In this document: positions 16,895-26,185 of the stretch, one piece after another
Layout: each line of letters opens with the position of its first letter
Numbering within the stretch: the first letter of the stretch is position 1
Source: an uncultured Bacteroidales bacterium
GTDB lineage: Bacteria; Bacteroidota; Bacteroidia; Bacteroidales; Paludibacteraceae
Direction of reading: 5' to 3'
Assembly (NCBI GenBank): GCA_900319105.1
Contig: ONND01000005.1
Coordinates: forward strand, 62,001-126,000
Length of the DNA stretch: 64,000 nucleotides
Notes under the pieces: model-generated
Databases searched by the model: none
Told to the model about the DNA's origin: nothing
The model's input: only the letters and a program-made list of their open reading frames with translations
Program-made: the position numbers and the translations under genes

Positions 16895-17030
16895 TTCCAA
16901 TTGAGAATAACAAACATTTGAACTATTTAATTCTATGAAGACAAGTACTAGAGGAAGTGAAGTAAGTTTTCAGCTGTCAGTAATCACAGCTATCAGCCGT
17001 CAGGTCGCATGACTCTGGCGGCTGTTTTTT
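16895..17030 (+). ncRNA. Terminated leader or small RNA upstream of htrA
   Basis: A transcript from the 16861 promoter would run about 130 nt to the strong terminator at 16994-17030, before htrA. It contains a possible 25-codon reading frame (ATG 16935, MKTSTRGSEVSF then QLSVITAISRQVA) whose stop falls in the terminator loop, an arrangement seen in attenuators. No clear ribosome site is visible. Alternatives: an independent small RNA, or chance. Confidence 0.4.
16994..17030 (+). terminator. Intrinsic terminator between leader promoter and htrA
   Basis: CAGCCGTCAG (16994-17003) pairs with CTGGCGGCTG (17015-17024) over 10 bp with one G-T pair, followed by TTTTTT. Confidence 0.85.
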
Positions 17031-17047
17031 ATGTGAACCTGTCGGTC

Positions 17048-17064
17048 TTGGCACGGATTTTGCA
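17048..17064 (+). promoter_or_regulatory. Predicted sigma-54 promoter of htrA
   Basis: TTGGCACGGATTTTGCA: TGGCACG, 4 bp, TTGCA, with GG and GC separated by exactly 10 bp, the -24/-12 signature of RpoN promoters. Start would be near 17075, about 23 nt before the ATG. No other match was noticed in the window. Confidence 0.65.
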
Positions 17065-17097
17065 AAGGAGTACTTGCAACTAAAATTATTCAGAACT

Positions 17098-18588
17098 ATG
17101 AAAAAGATATTTAGATTTTTGGGCATCGGACTGCTCGTCGCAGCCGTCAGCGCCGCAACAACACTCGCTGTCTTGAAATACAGCAATCCGCAATTTCAAA
17201 TCACCAATTACAAATCACAAATCACTAATGATTCCACCGGAATCCCTGTCGCCTACAGCCGTTTTGCATCTCTGCCGCAGGCAGGCGAGACGGATTTTAC
17301 CAATGCGGCGGAACTCTCTGTCAATGCCGTAGTCCACGTCAAGACGACCTACCGCAACCAGGTTTCCTCGCAGCAGATGGACCTCTTTGAGTTCTTCTTC
17401 GGCCGTCCGGGACAGCAACGTGAGATGCCGGCGCAGCAGGCGTCCGGTTCGGGTGTCATCATCTCCGAGGACGGTTATATCGTCACTAACAACCACGTCA
17501 TCGACCGTGCGGACCAGATTCAGGTTGTCCTCAACGACAAACGCGAGTACACGGCTACGCTGGTCGGCACCGACCCGAACACGGATATCGCGCTCCTGAA
17601 AATCGAAGAGACAGGTCTGCCGGTGATCCTGATGGGCAACTCCGACGACCTGCGCGTCGGCGAATGGGTGCTTGCGGTCGGCAATCCGTTCAACCTCACT
17701 TCGACCGTCACGGCAGGTATCGTGTCCGCCAAGGCGCGTAACATCAACATCCTTAACGCAGAGATGAAGATTGAGTCGTTCATCCAGACCGACGCGGCAG
17801 TCAATCCTGGCAACTCCGGCGGTGCGCTGGTCAACACACGCGGCGAACTGGTGGGTATCAACACCGCCATCGCCTCGCAGACCGGTTCCTATTCAGGCTA
17901 CAGTTTTGCCGTTCCGACGAGTATCGTGCAGAAAGTGGTGAGCGACATCCGCCAGTACGGCGTTGTGCAACGCGCTATCCTCGGCGTGCAGATGCGTGAG
18001 ATCACATCTGAACTTCAGAAAGAGAAAAAACTGACGACCCTTCAAGGGGCATACGTGGAACGCGTAGTGCCGGACGGTGCGGCGGAGAAAGCAGGCATCA
18101 AGAGCGGCGATGTGATTACGCGTGTTGACGATGCGGCTGTCAAGACCGGCACTGACTTGCAGGAACATATAGGTCGTCACCGTCCGGGTGATGTAGTGAG
18201 CGTGACGCTGCTCCGTGATGGCAAGACCATGACCGTTCAGGCAACGCTCACCAACCGCGAAGGAGGCACGGGAGTCATCTCAGCCGAAGACAAAGCGTCT
18301 GTCCTGGGTGCTACGTTCTCCGAACTGACCGATGCGCAGAAAGAGCGGCTGGGTATCAACTACGGCTTGCAGATCAAGTCGCTCAAGGCAGGCAAACTGA
18401 AGAGTGCCGGTGTTCCCTCGGACTTCATCATCTTGAAAGTCAACAACCGCTCCGTGCGCACCGAGGAAGACCTTGACGACATCGTCCGCCGTGCCAACTC
18501 AGCCTCCGAGCGCGACCGCGTTCTGTTTATCACGGGATGTACACCGCAAGGCAGAGTTCGATATTATGCTGTCAATCTGGCAGAATAA
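17098..18588 (+). CDS. htrA: Periplasmic serine protease HtrA/DegP
   Basis: 496 residues from ATG 17098 (MKKIFRFLGIGLLVAAVSAA signal/anchor). Trypsin-like domain with triad His133 (TNNHVID), Asp163 (TDIALLKI) and Ser240 (GNSGGALV), then two PDZ domains (about 290-375 and 410-495). It degrades or refolds damaged envelope proteins. A 7-bp array adds QFQITNYKSQITND right after the signal region (32-45), in a linker where it should be tolerated. A sigma-54 type promoter sits just upstream, unusual for this gene and suggesting stress control through an RpoN activator. Terminated by the hairpin at 18613. Confidence 0.96.
   Translation: MKKIFRFLGIGLLVAAVSAATTLAVLKYSNPQFQITNYKSQITNDSTGIPVAYSRFASLPQAGETDFTNAAELSVNAVVHVKTTYRNQVSSQQMDLFEFFFGRPGQQREMPAQQASGSGVIISEDGYIVTNNHVIDRADQIQVVLNDKREYTATLVGTDPNTDIALLKIEETGLPVILMGNSDDLRVGEWVLAVGNPFNLTSTVTAGIVSAKARNINILNAEMKIESFIQTDAAVNPGNSGGALVNTRGELVGINTAIASQTGSYSGYSFAVPTSIVQKVVSDIRQYGVVQRAILGVQMREITSELQKEKKLTTLQGAYVERVVPDGAAEKAGIKSGDVITRVDDAAVKTGTDLQEHIGRHRPGDVVSVTLLRDGKTMTVQATLTNREGGTGVISAEDKASVLGATFSELTDAQKERLGINYGLQIKSLKAGKLKSAGVPSDFIILKVNNRSVRTEEDLDDIVRRANSASERDRVLFITGCTPQGRVRYYAVNLAE
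17190..17230. repeat. 7-bp tandem array in htrA
   Basis: CAAATCA/CAAATTA-type units (about five), in frame, encoding the repeated QITN peptide. Confidence 0.85.
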
Positions 18589-18612
18589 AAGATGCACGAT
18601 TGATTATTAAGA

Positions 18613-18660
18613 AATAGCGGGCAACCATTTATTGGCTGCCCGCTATTTGCATATTCACTT
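18613..18660. terminator. Shared terminator between htrA and leuS
   Basis: ATAGCGGGCA pairs with TGCCCGCTAT around 18614-18646; T-rich on the plus side. It lies between convergent genes and can serve both. Confidence 0.85.
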
Positions 18661-18679
18661 TTTCTTTCAGAGAAAGTTA

Positions 18680-21532
18680 TTACATCACAATGTTGACAAT
18701 CCGGCCGGGGACGACGATGACTTTTTTAGGCGTGTTGCCGGCAAGATATTTGGATGTGTCTTCGTGCGCGAGGACAAGTTTCTCGACTTCCTCTTTCGGG
18801 GTGTCCTTCGGGCACTCAAACGTGAAACGCACTTTGCCGTTGAACTGAACCGGATATTTTACACTGTCCTCCACGAGGTACGCTTCGTTGCAAACCGGCC
18901 ACGATTCGTTTACAACGAAATTGCTGATTGCTGATTGCTGATTGCTGATTGCTTGGCATCTATGCCACATTTCCTCTGCGATATGCGGAGCGTACGGAGC
19001 GAGAAGAACCGCAATCGGTTCAAGGATTGCACGCTTGTTGCACTTGAGCGCACTCAGTTCGTTCTGCGCAATCATGAACGCCGGAATAGAGGTATTGAAC
19101 GAGAAGTTCTCGATGTCCCACGTGATCTTCTTAATGAGCTTGTGCAGGCTCTTGAGTTCTTCTTTCGTCGGTTCCTCATCGGTGACATTCTCGTACATGT
19201 TCCATAGTTTCTTCAGGAAGCGATGCACGCCGTCAATACCGTTGGTGTCCCATGGTTTGGACATCTCCAGCGGACCGAGGAACATCTCATATAGACGCAA
19301 CGTGTCTGCGCCGAACTTAGCGATGACGTCATCGGGGTTCACAACGTTGAACATCGACTTGGACATCTTCTCCACTGCCCAGCCGCAGATATACTGCTTT
19401 GCGCCGGCGGTGTAGCCAGTGAGTTCAGACGAGGTGCCGTCCGCAAAAACGAACTCGGCGTTCTTGAACTCCGGCATCCATGCACGGAAAGCGTTGATGT
19501 CCAGCACATCGTTGTTGACGATATTCACGTTCACGTGAATCGGCTGCACTTTGTCCTTGTATTCGGGGTTCTCGATGAGGTTGTAACTGATATACAGGTT
19601 ACCCGTCGCACCCTCGCCGATATAGCGATAGACGAAGTTCGAGCGACCTTGAATCATACCTTGGTTGATGAGTTTCTTGAATGGCTCATCTTCGCATACA
19701 TAGCCCAAATCATAGAGGAACTTATTCCAGAAACGCGAGTAGATCAAGTGTCCTGTCGCGTGCTCGGAACCGCCCAGATACAGATCCACCTGACGCCAGT
19801 AATCGTTCGCTTGTTTGCCCACGAGTGCCTCGTCATTATGCGGATCCATATACCGCAGATAATATGCAGATGAACCGGCAAAGCCCGGCATCGTGCAGAG
19901 CTCCAGCGGGAAGACGGTCTTGTTGTCTATCAGCGATTTATCTACTACTTTGCGGTTCGCTTCGTCCCATGCCCAGACAGCGGCGTTGCCCAACGGCGGT
20001 TCGCCTGTCTCGGTCGGCAGGAAAGCACTCACCTCCGGCAGTTCGAGCGGCAGACACTCTTCGGGCAGCGTATAAGGCATGCCGTCCTTGTAATAAACCG
20101 GGAACGGTTCGCCCCAATAACGCTGACGGCTGAAGATAGCGTCACGCAAACGATAGTTCACTTTCACACGACCGATGCCGGTGTTGGTGATATATTCCTT
20201 CATCGCCTGAATAGCGTCCTTGACTTCCATGCCGTTGAGGAAACCGGAGTTGATCATCTTGCCCTCTTTGGCATCAAACGACTCCTCAGAAACATCCGCT
20301 CCTTCAATCAGCGGAATGATCGGCAGATTGAAATGTTTCGCAAACGCGTAGTCGCGGCTGTCATGTGCCGGAACCGCCATGATAGCACCTGTTCCGTAGC
20401 CCGCGAGCACGTAATCGGAAATATAAATAGGTATCTCGCCTTGAGTGAGCGGGTTAATAGCGTACGAGCCGGTAAACACACCCGTCACTTTGCGGTCGGC
20501 AATACGCTCACGCTCCGTGCGGTTCTTGCAGCGTGCCAGATAAGCGTCCACTTCTGCTTTCTGCTCCGGCGTTACGACCCGTTGTACATACTCGCTCTCC
20601 GGCGCAAGAACCATAAACGTCACACCAAAGACCGTATCCGCACGAGTCGTGAAGATGGTCATGGACAATTCTTCATTTTCCTTGGTACTTGGTACTTTGT
20701 CCCTTTGTACCTTAAATACCATCTCTGCTCCTTCAGAACGGCCGATCCAGTTGCGCTGGGTTTCTTTGAGACTCTCAGTCCAATCAATGCGGTCCAAACC
20801 CTCCAACAAACGGCCGGCATAAGCACTCACGCGCAGACACCACTGCCTCATGACGCGTTGCTCCACCGGATAACCGCCGCGGACGCTCAAGCCCTCACTC
20901 ACTTCGTCATTCGCGAGTACCGTTCCAAGTTTCGGACACCAGTTCACTTTGGTATCCGCGAGATAAGCGATACGATAGTTCATCAACTTCTCCTGCTGCT
21001 CTTTCTCGCTCATGGTCGCCCATTTCGGGTCGTTCGCCTCGAACTCCGCAATCAGCTTGCTAATAGGTTGTGCTTTCTGCGTCTTCGGGTCGAAATAGCT
21101 GTTGAACATCTGCACAAACGCCCATTGAGTCCACTTATAGAACTTCGGATCGCACGTGCGCACCTCGCGGTTCCAGTCGTAGCAGAAACCGATTTTCTTG
21201 AGCTGCGAGATATAGCGGTCGATGTTCTCGAAGGTCGTTTTCTCCGGGTGTTGTCCGGTCTGAATAGCGTATTGCTCCGCCGGCAGACCATAGGAGTCAA
21301 AACCCATCGGGTGCAACACGTTAAAGCCTTTCAACCGTTTGTAACGGCTGTAAATATCGCTGGCAATATAGCCTAACGGGTGACCGACATGCAATCCCGC
21401 TCCCGAAGGATAAGGGAACATATCCAACACATAGTAGTGCGGCTTGTCGGACTCATTGGAAACGGTATAAACACCGTTCTCTTCCCACGCTTTTTGCCAT
21501 TTTTTCTCAATCTCTGAAAAATTATATTCCAT
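18680..21532 (-). CDS. leuS: Leucyl-tRNA synthetase
   Basis: 950 residues from ATG 21532 ([18 protein letters not shown]); the in-frame extension upstream lies in the promoter. Charges tRNA-Leu. Class I signatures: [16 protein letters not shown] near 40 (HIGH motif) and [10 protein letters not shown] near 690 (KMSKS). The editing domain contains [18 protein letters not shown] near 290. Two 7-bp arrays lie in frame: one gives [14 protein letters not shown] at the edge of the editing domain (about 275), the other [13 protein letters not shown] in the C-terminal anticodon-binding region (about 875). Own promoter at 21554-21584. Confidence 0.97.
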   Translation of the reverse strand: MEYNFSEIEKKWQKAWEENGVYTVSNESDKPHYYVLDMFPYPSGAGLHVGHPLGYIASDIYSRYKRLKGFNVLHPMGFDSYGLPAEQYAIQTGQHPEKTTFENIDRYISQLKKIGFCYDWNREVRTCDPKFYKWTQWAFVQMFNSYFDPKTQKAQPISKLIAEFEANDPKWATMSEKEQQEKLMNYRIAYLADTKVNWCPKLGTVLANDEVSEGLSVRGGYPVEQRVMRQWCLRVSAYAGRLLEGLDRIDWTESLKETQRNWIGRSEGAEMVFKVQRDKVPSTKENEELSMTIFTTRADTVFGVTFMVLAPESEYVQRVVTPEQKAEVDAYLARCKNRTERERIADRKVTGVFTGSYAINPLTQGEIPIYISDYVLAGYGTGAIMAVPAHDSRDYAFAKHFNLPIIPLIEGADVSEESFDAKEGKMINSGFLNGMEVKDAIQAMKEYITNTGIGRVKVNYRLRDAIFSRQRYWGEPFPVYYKDGMPYTLPEECLPLELPEVSAFLPTETGEPPLGNAAVWAWDEANRKVVDKSLIDNKTVFPLELCTMPGFAGSSAYYLRYMDPHNDEALVGKQANDYWRQVDLYLGGSEHATGHLIYSRFWNKFLYDLGYVCEDEPFKKLINQGMIQGRSNFVYRYIGEGATGNLYISYNLIENPEYKDKVQPIHVNVNIVNNDVLDINAFRAWMPEFKNAEFVFADGTSSELTGYTAGAKQYICGWAVEKMSKSMFNVVNPDDVIAKFGADTLRLYEMFLGPLEMSKPWDTNGIDGVHRFLKKLWNMYENVTDEEPTKEELKSLHKLIKKITWDIENFSFNTSIPAFMIAQNELSALKCNKRAILEPIAVLLAPYAPHIAEEMWHRCQAISNQQSAISNFVVNESWPVCNEAYLVEDSVKYPVQFNGKVRFTFECPKDTPKEEVEKLVLAHEDTSKYLAGNTPKKVIVVPGRIVNIVM
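18920..18954. repeat. 7-bp tandem array (GCTGATT) in leuS C-terminal region
   Basis: Almost five perfect GCTGATT units; encodes [12 protein letters not shown] on the minus strand. The most regular array in the window. Confidence 0.92.
20680..20714. repeat. 7-bp tandem array (GGTACTT type) in leuS
   Basis: GGTACTT, GGTACTT, then TGTCCCTT and TGTACCTT; encodes [12 protein letters not shown] on the minus strand. Confidence 0.85.
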
Positions 21533-21553
21533 ACTAAAAAACAATTTTGCTTG

Positions 21554-21584
21554 CAAAATTACTACTTTTTTTTGACATACGCAA
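21554..21584 (-). promoter_or_regulatory. Promoter of leuS
   Basis: Minus strand: TTG, 20 bp (TATGTC plus A-run core), TAATTTTG. Confidence 0.8.
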
Positions 21585-21664
21585 GCATTCGGGCATTTTT
21601 TTGCCAAATAGAATGAAATTTAGCCCAAAAGCGTCTCTGCGTCGCTATACGCGCAACTCACGAA

Positions 21665-22504
21665 CTAATCAACGATGAGTTCAATAGGAGTGACTTGGAT
21701 AGTTGTGTCCTTAGTATCCGCAAAGAAACTGTCAAAAATAGATCTATTTTGCTGCTTCTTCGGAATACGCAGTGTCACTTCCGAACTAATGTCTTGTCGG
21801 CCTTTCCGTAAAGGTGCGATCTTTGCTTGGTACACTACCTTTGTTGACACGGGCATACCCTCATATAACGAGTTCTGAATGAAGCTTTCAAGCGGCTCCT
21901 TTCTATACCATTGGTCATCATCTCCTGTCATTTTCACTTTCAACACAGATATAGCATCAGCGCTTGTGATGTTTGTCACTATGCGCACTTCATAAAGAAT
22001 CGTGTCGCCGATTGAAGGGCTTAGGTTGCTGACAGTTGGTTCTACAAAGAGAATTTTCTTGCTCTTCAAGTCAACCGAATCGTTTGTGACGTATATCTCA
22101 TACGGCTTGGAAACAATTGTCCGTCCGGAAGTAGTTTTGACACAAAATTCAGGAAATACGAACTTTCCCTCTTGATTGAACTGCAACGTGTAGTTAAAAC
22201 TTTGCTTGCACATTATAAGCATTGTGTCTTCGTATTGATTTCTGAACGTGGATAAGGATTTAAAAGGTCCTGCCAATTTTTTGCAAGTCCGGTTTGTCTT
22301 ATCAAACTCCACTGGAGAAGCGGACACAATCCGTTCTGTTGAGTCATTCGTGTAGAAATCGTAAGAGACAACATGTGTCCCTTTGTTAATAATAAGAGGC
22401 GCATTGACAACAATAGTGTCCCACGTGAATCTGCTGGAAACTTGGGCGTGAACCAAACCGGTAATTGTCAGACCGAGTGAAAGGAGTAGTAATTTGTAGT
22501 TCAT
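21665..22504 (-). CDS. BatD-like secreted protein
   Basis: 279 residues from ATG 22504 (MNYKLLLLSLGLTITGLVHA signal peptide). The text FVFPEFCVKTTSGRTIVSKPYEIYV (read as FVFPEFCVKTTSG and RTIVSKPYEIYV) followed by a beta-rich domain ending TTIQVTPIELIVD follows the pattern of BatD (oxygen tolerance) proteins, where phrases of the type 'pp..v...g...S.p..v.V' repeat. Full BatD is about 550-600 residues with a C-terminal membrane helix; this one is about half that and lacks the helix. No BatA/B/C/E genes are nearby, so it may be a short stand-alone relative. Own promoter at 22526-22556. Confidence 0.6.
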   Translation of the reverse strand: MNYKLLLLSLGLTITGLVHAQVSSRFTWDTIVVNAPLIINKGTHVVSYDFYTNDSTERIVSASPVEFDKTNRTCKKLAGPFKSLSTFRNQYEDTMLIMCKQSFNYTLQFNQEGKFVFPEFCVKTTSGRTIVSKPYEIYVTNDSVDLKSKKILFVEPTVSNLSPSIGDTILYEVRIVTNITSADAISVLKVKMTGDDDQWYRKEPLESFIQNSLYEGMPVSTKVVYQAKIAPLRKGRQDISSEVTLRIPKKQQNRSIFDSFFADTKDTTIQVTPIELIVD

Positions 22505-22525
22505 AAAGCGAATCCATTTTGCTCG

Positions 22526-22556
22526 CAAAATTACTACATTTTTTTGACATATGCAA
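22526..22556 (-). promoter_or_regulatory. Promoter of BatD-like gene
   Basis: Minus strand: TTG, 20 bp, TAATTTTG, with the same spacer core as leuS. Confidence 0.8.
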
Positions 22557-22709
22557 GAAGTTCAAGTATTTTGTAGATTTTTTGCGTGTATTTAGCCTCC
22601 GTTTACTCTTCAATGAGCCTCTATTTAGCCTTCATTCCCGTTACCATCTCGTTACCATTACGTACGTCACCGTCCTGTTTTTTATCCGCTTATTACCCTA
22701 AAAAGTATC

Positions 22710-22842
22710 CGATTATTAAGATTTTGTCGCCTCTGACTTGACTCCGACTTAACTCCGTTTTGCCTCCGATATAAGTCCGATAAAAAACTCACATAAAAAA
22801 AGCCCATTTTATGCTTCGAAAAATGTACGATTCTTAAGATTT
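22710..22842. repeat. Repeat element D, copy 1
   Basis: Two near-identical boxes, CGATTATTAAGATTT (22710-22724) and CGATTCTTAAGATTT (22828-22842), 118 bp apart, enclosing a tract with an 11-bp period (ACTCCGACTTA, ACTCCGTTTTG, CCTCCGATATA, AGTCCGATAAA). Same plan as 38286-38406. Confidence 0.6.
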
Positions 22843-22937
22843 CTGTGGTTGTTCTACTCGCCAAATTGTAGCAGTCAATCAGCCACTCTCAAGCCACTCT
22901 CGTGGCACTTTTAGATATAGTGCGAGAAGGCAACAAC

Positions 22938-22963
22938 AAAGGCACTCTTTGCAGAATGCCTTT
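22938..22963. terminator. Possible terminator after the 74-residue gene
   Basis: AAAGGCA pairs with TGCCTTT around a 12-nt loop; only a weak T-rich tail. Confidence 0.45.
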
Positions 22964-22995
22964 GTGTGATGATATTAGGAAATGTACTAAATAAA

Positions 22996-23220
22996 TTACA
23001 AATCTTTCCCTTTGCAAGCATCTAAAACATTTTTAGTAATTCTTTGACCGTTTTTACCTGATAATCTCCAGATGTCAGCTCTGCTTATTTCTTTAGCACC
23101 ACCTCCCATAAGATGCGCAATAAAACTAACTACTTTTTCTAAGTAATCGCCTTTTACAAAATTTGTTCCTTGCGCATAACGGCTATGCGTATTTCGAGTT
23201 ATAAAATCAATTTTAGCCAT
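22996..23220 (-). CDS. Hypothetical 74-residue protein
   Basis: Not recognised. 74 residues starting MAKIDFITRNTHSRYAQG, mixed charge, no signal peptide or membrane segment, predicted alpha-helical (YLEKVVSFIAHLMGGG). It lies 22 bp downstream of the LRR gene on the same strand and could be co-transcribed. Base use is as AT-rich as that neighbour. A small accessory protein is plausible, a spurious frame cannot be excluded. Confidence 0.45.
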   Translation of the reverse strand: MAKIDFITRNTHSRYAQGTNFVKGDYLEKVVSFIAHLMGGGAKEISRADIWRLSGKNGQRITKNVLDACKGKDL

Positions 23221-23242
23221 AACAAATTTGATTTAAATTGTT

Positions 23243-25519
23243 TCACAAATCAATATCGTCTATAAGATTCGGATATCCACGCCAAGCGGCTTTTTGACCA
23301 CGCGGAATATGGAGTTCTTTGATCTTACCATAGATATTTTCTACATGTTCTGCATCGCAGAAAGGTTCATTAAAATAGAAATACAAAACTACTTTGTTTG
23401 CATTATTTGTTTTTAAACGCTTATCTCCATAATAATTATAAGTAACTCCATATAATTTTTTCATTTGTTCATTACTTAGCCATTCACAGCCAGCCGGTTT
23501 TATAATATTAATAGGTGAATAAAATTCCTGTAATGGACAATCAAAGAAGGCGTTTAGTGGCAATCCGATTGACTTTACTTCATCAAAATAGGTTCTATCA
23601 TCCAATGCCCATGCTTGAACTTTAGAATTTCTCAAATCAACTTTTTTAATCGCACAATTTCTAAAACAACTCTGCCCTAAAAAATATAATGAGTCTGGGA
23701 TATTTATTTCTTCAAGACTTTTACAATCCGCGAAGACATAATCTCCTATTACTTTCGTTTCGTTTGAAAATTGGACTTTTTTTAGTTTCTCGGGATCTTC
23801 TTTGCCAAATATATTCTTTACCCATAACAATTTTTGTGGCAAGATAAGAGTTTCTAATTGCGTTAGACCAGCAAAAGCCGCTTCGGGTAAATAACACTCT
23901 TCTCTATAAATTATCTTCCCAGATCCTACAACCTTTTCAATATCTTCTACAGACATGGATTTAGGAAGAAGTAAACTCAAATATTCCAATTGTACATGCG
24001 TCTGGTATGCTGTTTCTGTAGAAATTTCTTGGTTATTGTATTTTTGCTCATTCATTTGCTTAGCGGTACTAAATAACCAGTTCATTGCATCAATTTTACC
24101 TTTTTCATTTAAATATCTCTCTTTTGCCTTTTCCGTAGACTCAAAGGTAAAACAATCTCGCATATCTAAATACCTTAGATTCTTACATTTTTTTATGGCA
24201 TCAAATTCTGTTTCGTCCAGAATACCTTTTAGTGTAAGAGATTTGATATTTAAACAAATATCGTCTGTGATAAGATGGGGTAATGTTCCAATACTGTCAA
24301 GTTGGAATGTATATGTATCTTCTGCTCCATCTTCTATGTAATTTAACTTTTCCCATCCTTCTTTTTTGTAGTGTTTTCGTGTTCCTTTAGGTATGATAAA
24401 TTCAACATTGTTTATCACATCGTTTGTAATATTTCCTTTTAGGATAGGTGGATAGTTATGATTTGTTAAATCAACTTGCTTAACACTACTTGCCTCAATA
24501 CAACTAATATCAAATTCTTCGGCTCCGAGAGGCCACTTAATGGATTCTATTCCTGAAAACGAGAATGCGTTACTACCTATAGCAGTAATATTAGTCAAAT
24601 CTATATTTTTTAACTGTGTGCATCCCCAGAAACAACAGTCTGGTATTTTAGTAACATCGTTACCAAGGTTTATATGCTCTAGGTACTTATTATCAAAGAA
24701 TGCACCTTCTTCCAATTCGGTATTTGAGAGGTCTTTAATTATACTTGAAGAAATATCATTATTTATAATCTTTTTCTTGGGCGATTCAACAATTACAATT
24801 TTAGGATCTACAAAACCAATTATGTACCAAGAAAGAGCATACTTAGTCGGCAAAAATAACGTATCACAATGAAATGCCCTATCGTGAATATATCTCTCCT
24901 CTCCTATGTGTTTTACGATATTAGTATATTCCCACTTATACTTAGAACTACCATATGGTTGATATAAGTTCTTTTTCAGTTTATTCTCATTTGATATTTT
25001 ACAACCACTATTTGTAATTTTTAGAGATGTGGATTTCATGTTATATTGTTGTGAAAAGTAAAATTCAAAATTGCATCCAACAACAAGTTTGTCGAGATTA
25101 TATCTTGTTTTATGAAAGCTAAGTTGTTTAGAATTTTTTTCTACGACAAGGTACTTTAAAGTTTCTGAAAACATCATTGTTGTATAATCCCCTAAGTAAG
25201 TACGTTTACGCTCTTTTCCCTCTTTCCATTCATATTCTTTCGCGATATTTGTAGCTTCTCCTAAATCCAAATAGGCTATATTGGGCAAACTAAACAAGAT
25301 AGCCCAATCTTTTTCATTTAGTTCACCAGAAATCTTAAGCGCAGTGGCATTGGGGTCTGCTTTCTTGATGAATTTACCTAACTGACCTGCTTTCTGAAGT
25401 TGGATTTCTTGTAGCTGGCCATACTTTGCCGCTTCTTCGGCACTTTGAGCGAAGACTTCGCTCATGAATGTTGCTGTTACCAACAGCAACAAACTAAGAA
25501 AAAACTTTCTTGTGTTCAT
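23243..25519 (-). CDS. Secreted BspA-like leucine-rich repeat protein
   Basis: 758 residues with signal peptide MNTRKFFLSLLLLVTATFMS ending near EVFAQS. Several LRR_5 (BspA/TpLRR) repeats are visible, for example LEHINLGNDVTKIPDCCFWG around 280, LKNIDLTNITAIGSNAFSFS around 300, LETLILPQKLL near 555, LEEINIPDSLYFLGQSCF near 600. Such proteins are surface or secreted adhesins in Bacteroidota. No C-terminal sorting domain of the type IX kind is evident. The gene is clearly more AT-rich than the flanking core genes, which suggests acquisition. Another LRR protein lies at 44.6 kb. Confidence 0.85.
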   Translation of the reverse strand: MNTRKFFLSLLLLVTATFMSEVFAQSAEEAAKYGQLQEIQLQKAGQLGKFIKKADPNATALKISGELNEKDWAILFSLPNIAYLDLGEATNIAKEYEWKEGKERKRTYLGDYTTMMFSETLKYLVVEKNSKQLSFHKTRYNLDKLVVGCNFEFYFSQQYNMKSTSLKITNSGCKISNENKLKKNLYQPYGSSKYKWEYTNIVKHIGEERYIHDRAFHCDTLFLPTKYALSWYIIGFVDPKIVIVESPKKKIINNDISSSIIKDLSNTELEEGAFFDNKYLEHINLGNDVTKIPDCCFWGCTQLKNIDLTNITAIGSNAFSFSGIESIKWPLGAEEFDISCIEASSVKQVDLTNHNYPPILKGNITNDVINNVEFIIPKGTRKHYKKEGWEKLNYIEDGAEDTYTFQLDSIGTLPHLITDDICLNIKSLTLKGILDETEFDAIKKCKNLRYLDMRDCFTFESTEKAKERYLNEKGKIDAMNWLFSTAKQMNEQKYNNQEISTETAYQTHVQLEYLSLLLPKSMSVEDIEKVVGSGKIIYREECYLPEAAFAGLTQLETLILPQKLLWVKNIFGKEDPEKLKKVQFSNETKVIGDYVFADCKSLEEINIPDSLYFLGQSCFRNCAIKKVDLRNSKVQAWALDDRTYFDEVKSIGLPLNAFFDCPLQEFYSPINIIKPAGCEWLSNEQMKKLYGVTYNYYGDKRLKTNNANKVVLYFYFNEPFCDAEHVENIYGKIKELHIPRGQKAAWRGYPNLIDDIDL

Positions 25520-25590
25520 AATAATTTAATAACATTTAGGGTTGTTTATAATATAAACATAAAAAGAGCGTGAACTTTTGTTCGCTTCAT

Positions 25591-25724
25591 TTGAGTTTTT
25601 GAGGTCCTGAACTTACCCTGTGAATCAAATTCTACGCAAAAGCCCACGCCAAAAGCGTGAGCGTCATTATGCTTTTGCTTGATTCACAATAAGTTTTGAA
25701 GTTGTTCAGGTTTCAAAAACTCAA
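25591..25724. repeat. Large imperfect inverted repeat, candidate structured RNA or MITE
   Basis: Nested arms: TTGAGTTTTTGA/TCAAAAACTCAA, CCTGAAC/GTTCAGG, TGTGAATCAA/TTGATTCACA, CAAAAGC/GCTTTTG and an inner CACGC/GCGTG, separated by internal loops, together making a 134-nt elongated hairpin. No target-site duplication is evident. Confidence 0.6.
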
Positions 25725-25808
25725 GTTTGGCTTATAACGCTATTATTTATGTATGTTGTTTGTCTGTTGTTTTATGCCATAGGCTGATTTTGTTTGTTTT
25801 ATATTTTT

Positions 25809-25841
25809 CTTTCTCCATCTTTTACGTCTCAGAGAGGGACG
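25809..25841. repeat. Hairpin repeat E, relic copy downstream of STAS-like gene
   Basis: Keeps the outer arms CTTTCTCC and GAGAGGGACG of copies at 27051 and 27617, but the centre differs. Confidence 0.5.
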
Positions 25842-25847
25842 ATTATT

Positions 25848-26183
25848 TTATTTTGCCATCAGTTGGTGTTGGACGCTGCCGATGGTGGCGCAATGGATAA
25901 TTGGCATGTCGCCTGCCGTGTGTTGACGCGGAAGGAAACGACCTTTGGTGACAGCAGAGAGCATCTTCTCGACAAAAGGTTCGAGATTGATTAAGTCCAC
26001 ATGCATTTCGCTATGCGTGAGGTTGTAGAGTTCGTCAGCTGCCGAACGGGAGATTTGCTCTACACCCTCCATATCCAGCAGATATTCATTCTCTAGACTT
26101 AACGAAGCAGCCAAACGCTCCATCATTTGACGCGTGTGTAACTCTGCGCCATATTGCTCTTGTATGTTAATAATCTGTTTCAT
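25848..26183 (-). CDS. STAS-like protein (DUF4325-like)
   Basis: 111 residues from ATG 26183 (MKQIINIQEQYG). The central phrase YLLDMEGVEQISRSAADELYNL matches the pattern of STAS-like DUF4325 proteins ('lDf.gV..is.sfadeL'), which are often paired with an ATPase of the GHKL type. The ATG lies 2 bp after the ATPase stop, so the pair is an operon. Partner-switching control, as in SpoIIAA/SpoIIAB, is the natural guess. Its last codons (QLMAK) and downstream flank are almost identical to the end of the DUF1016 relic at 27.1 kb, so the C-terminus may be chimeric. Confidence 0.65.
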   Translation of the reverse strand: MKQIINIQEQYGAELHTRQMMERLAASLSLENEYLLDMEGVEQISRSAADELYNLTHSEMHVDLINLEPFVEKMLSAVTKGRFLPRQHTAGDMPIIHCATIGSVQHQLMAK

Positions 26184-26185
26184 AC

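Larger units (their letters stand above)
22505..22995. other. Gene-free stretch with promoter, repeat element and weak terminator
   Basis: About 490 bp without a convincing gene. It holds the promoter of the BatD-like gene (22526-22556), repeat element D (22710-22842), 11-bp-like repeats such as CGTTACCATCT (22636-22660), and a hairpin at 22938-22963. Confidence 0.8.
25520..25847. other. Gene-free stretch with a large inverted repeat
   Basis: 328 bp between the LRR gene and the STAS-like gene; contains the inverted repeat at 25591-25724 and hairpin-repeat relic E1 at 25809. No standard promoter for the LRR gene was found. Confidence 0.75.
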
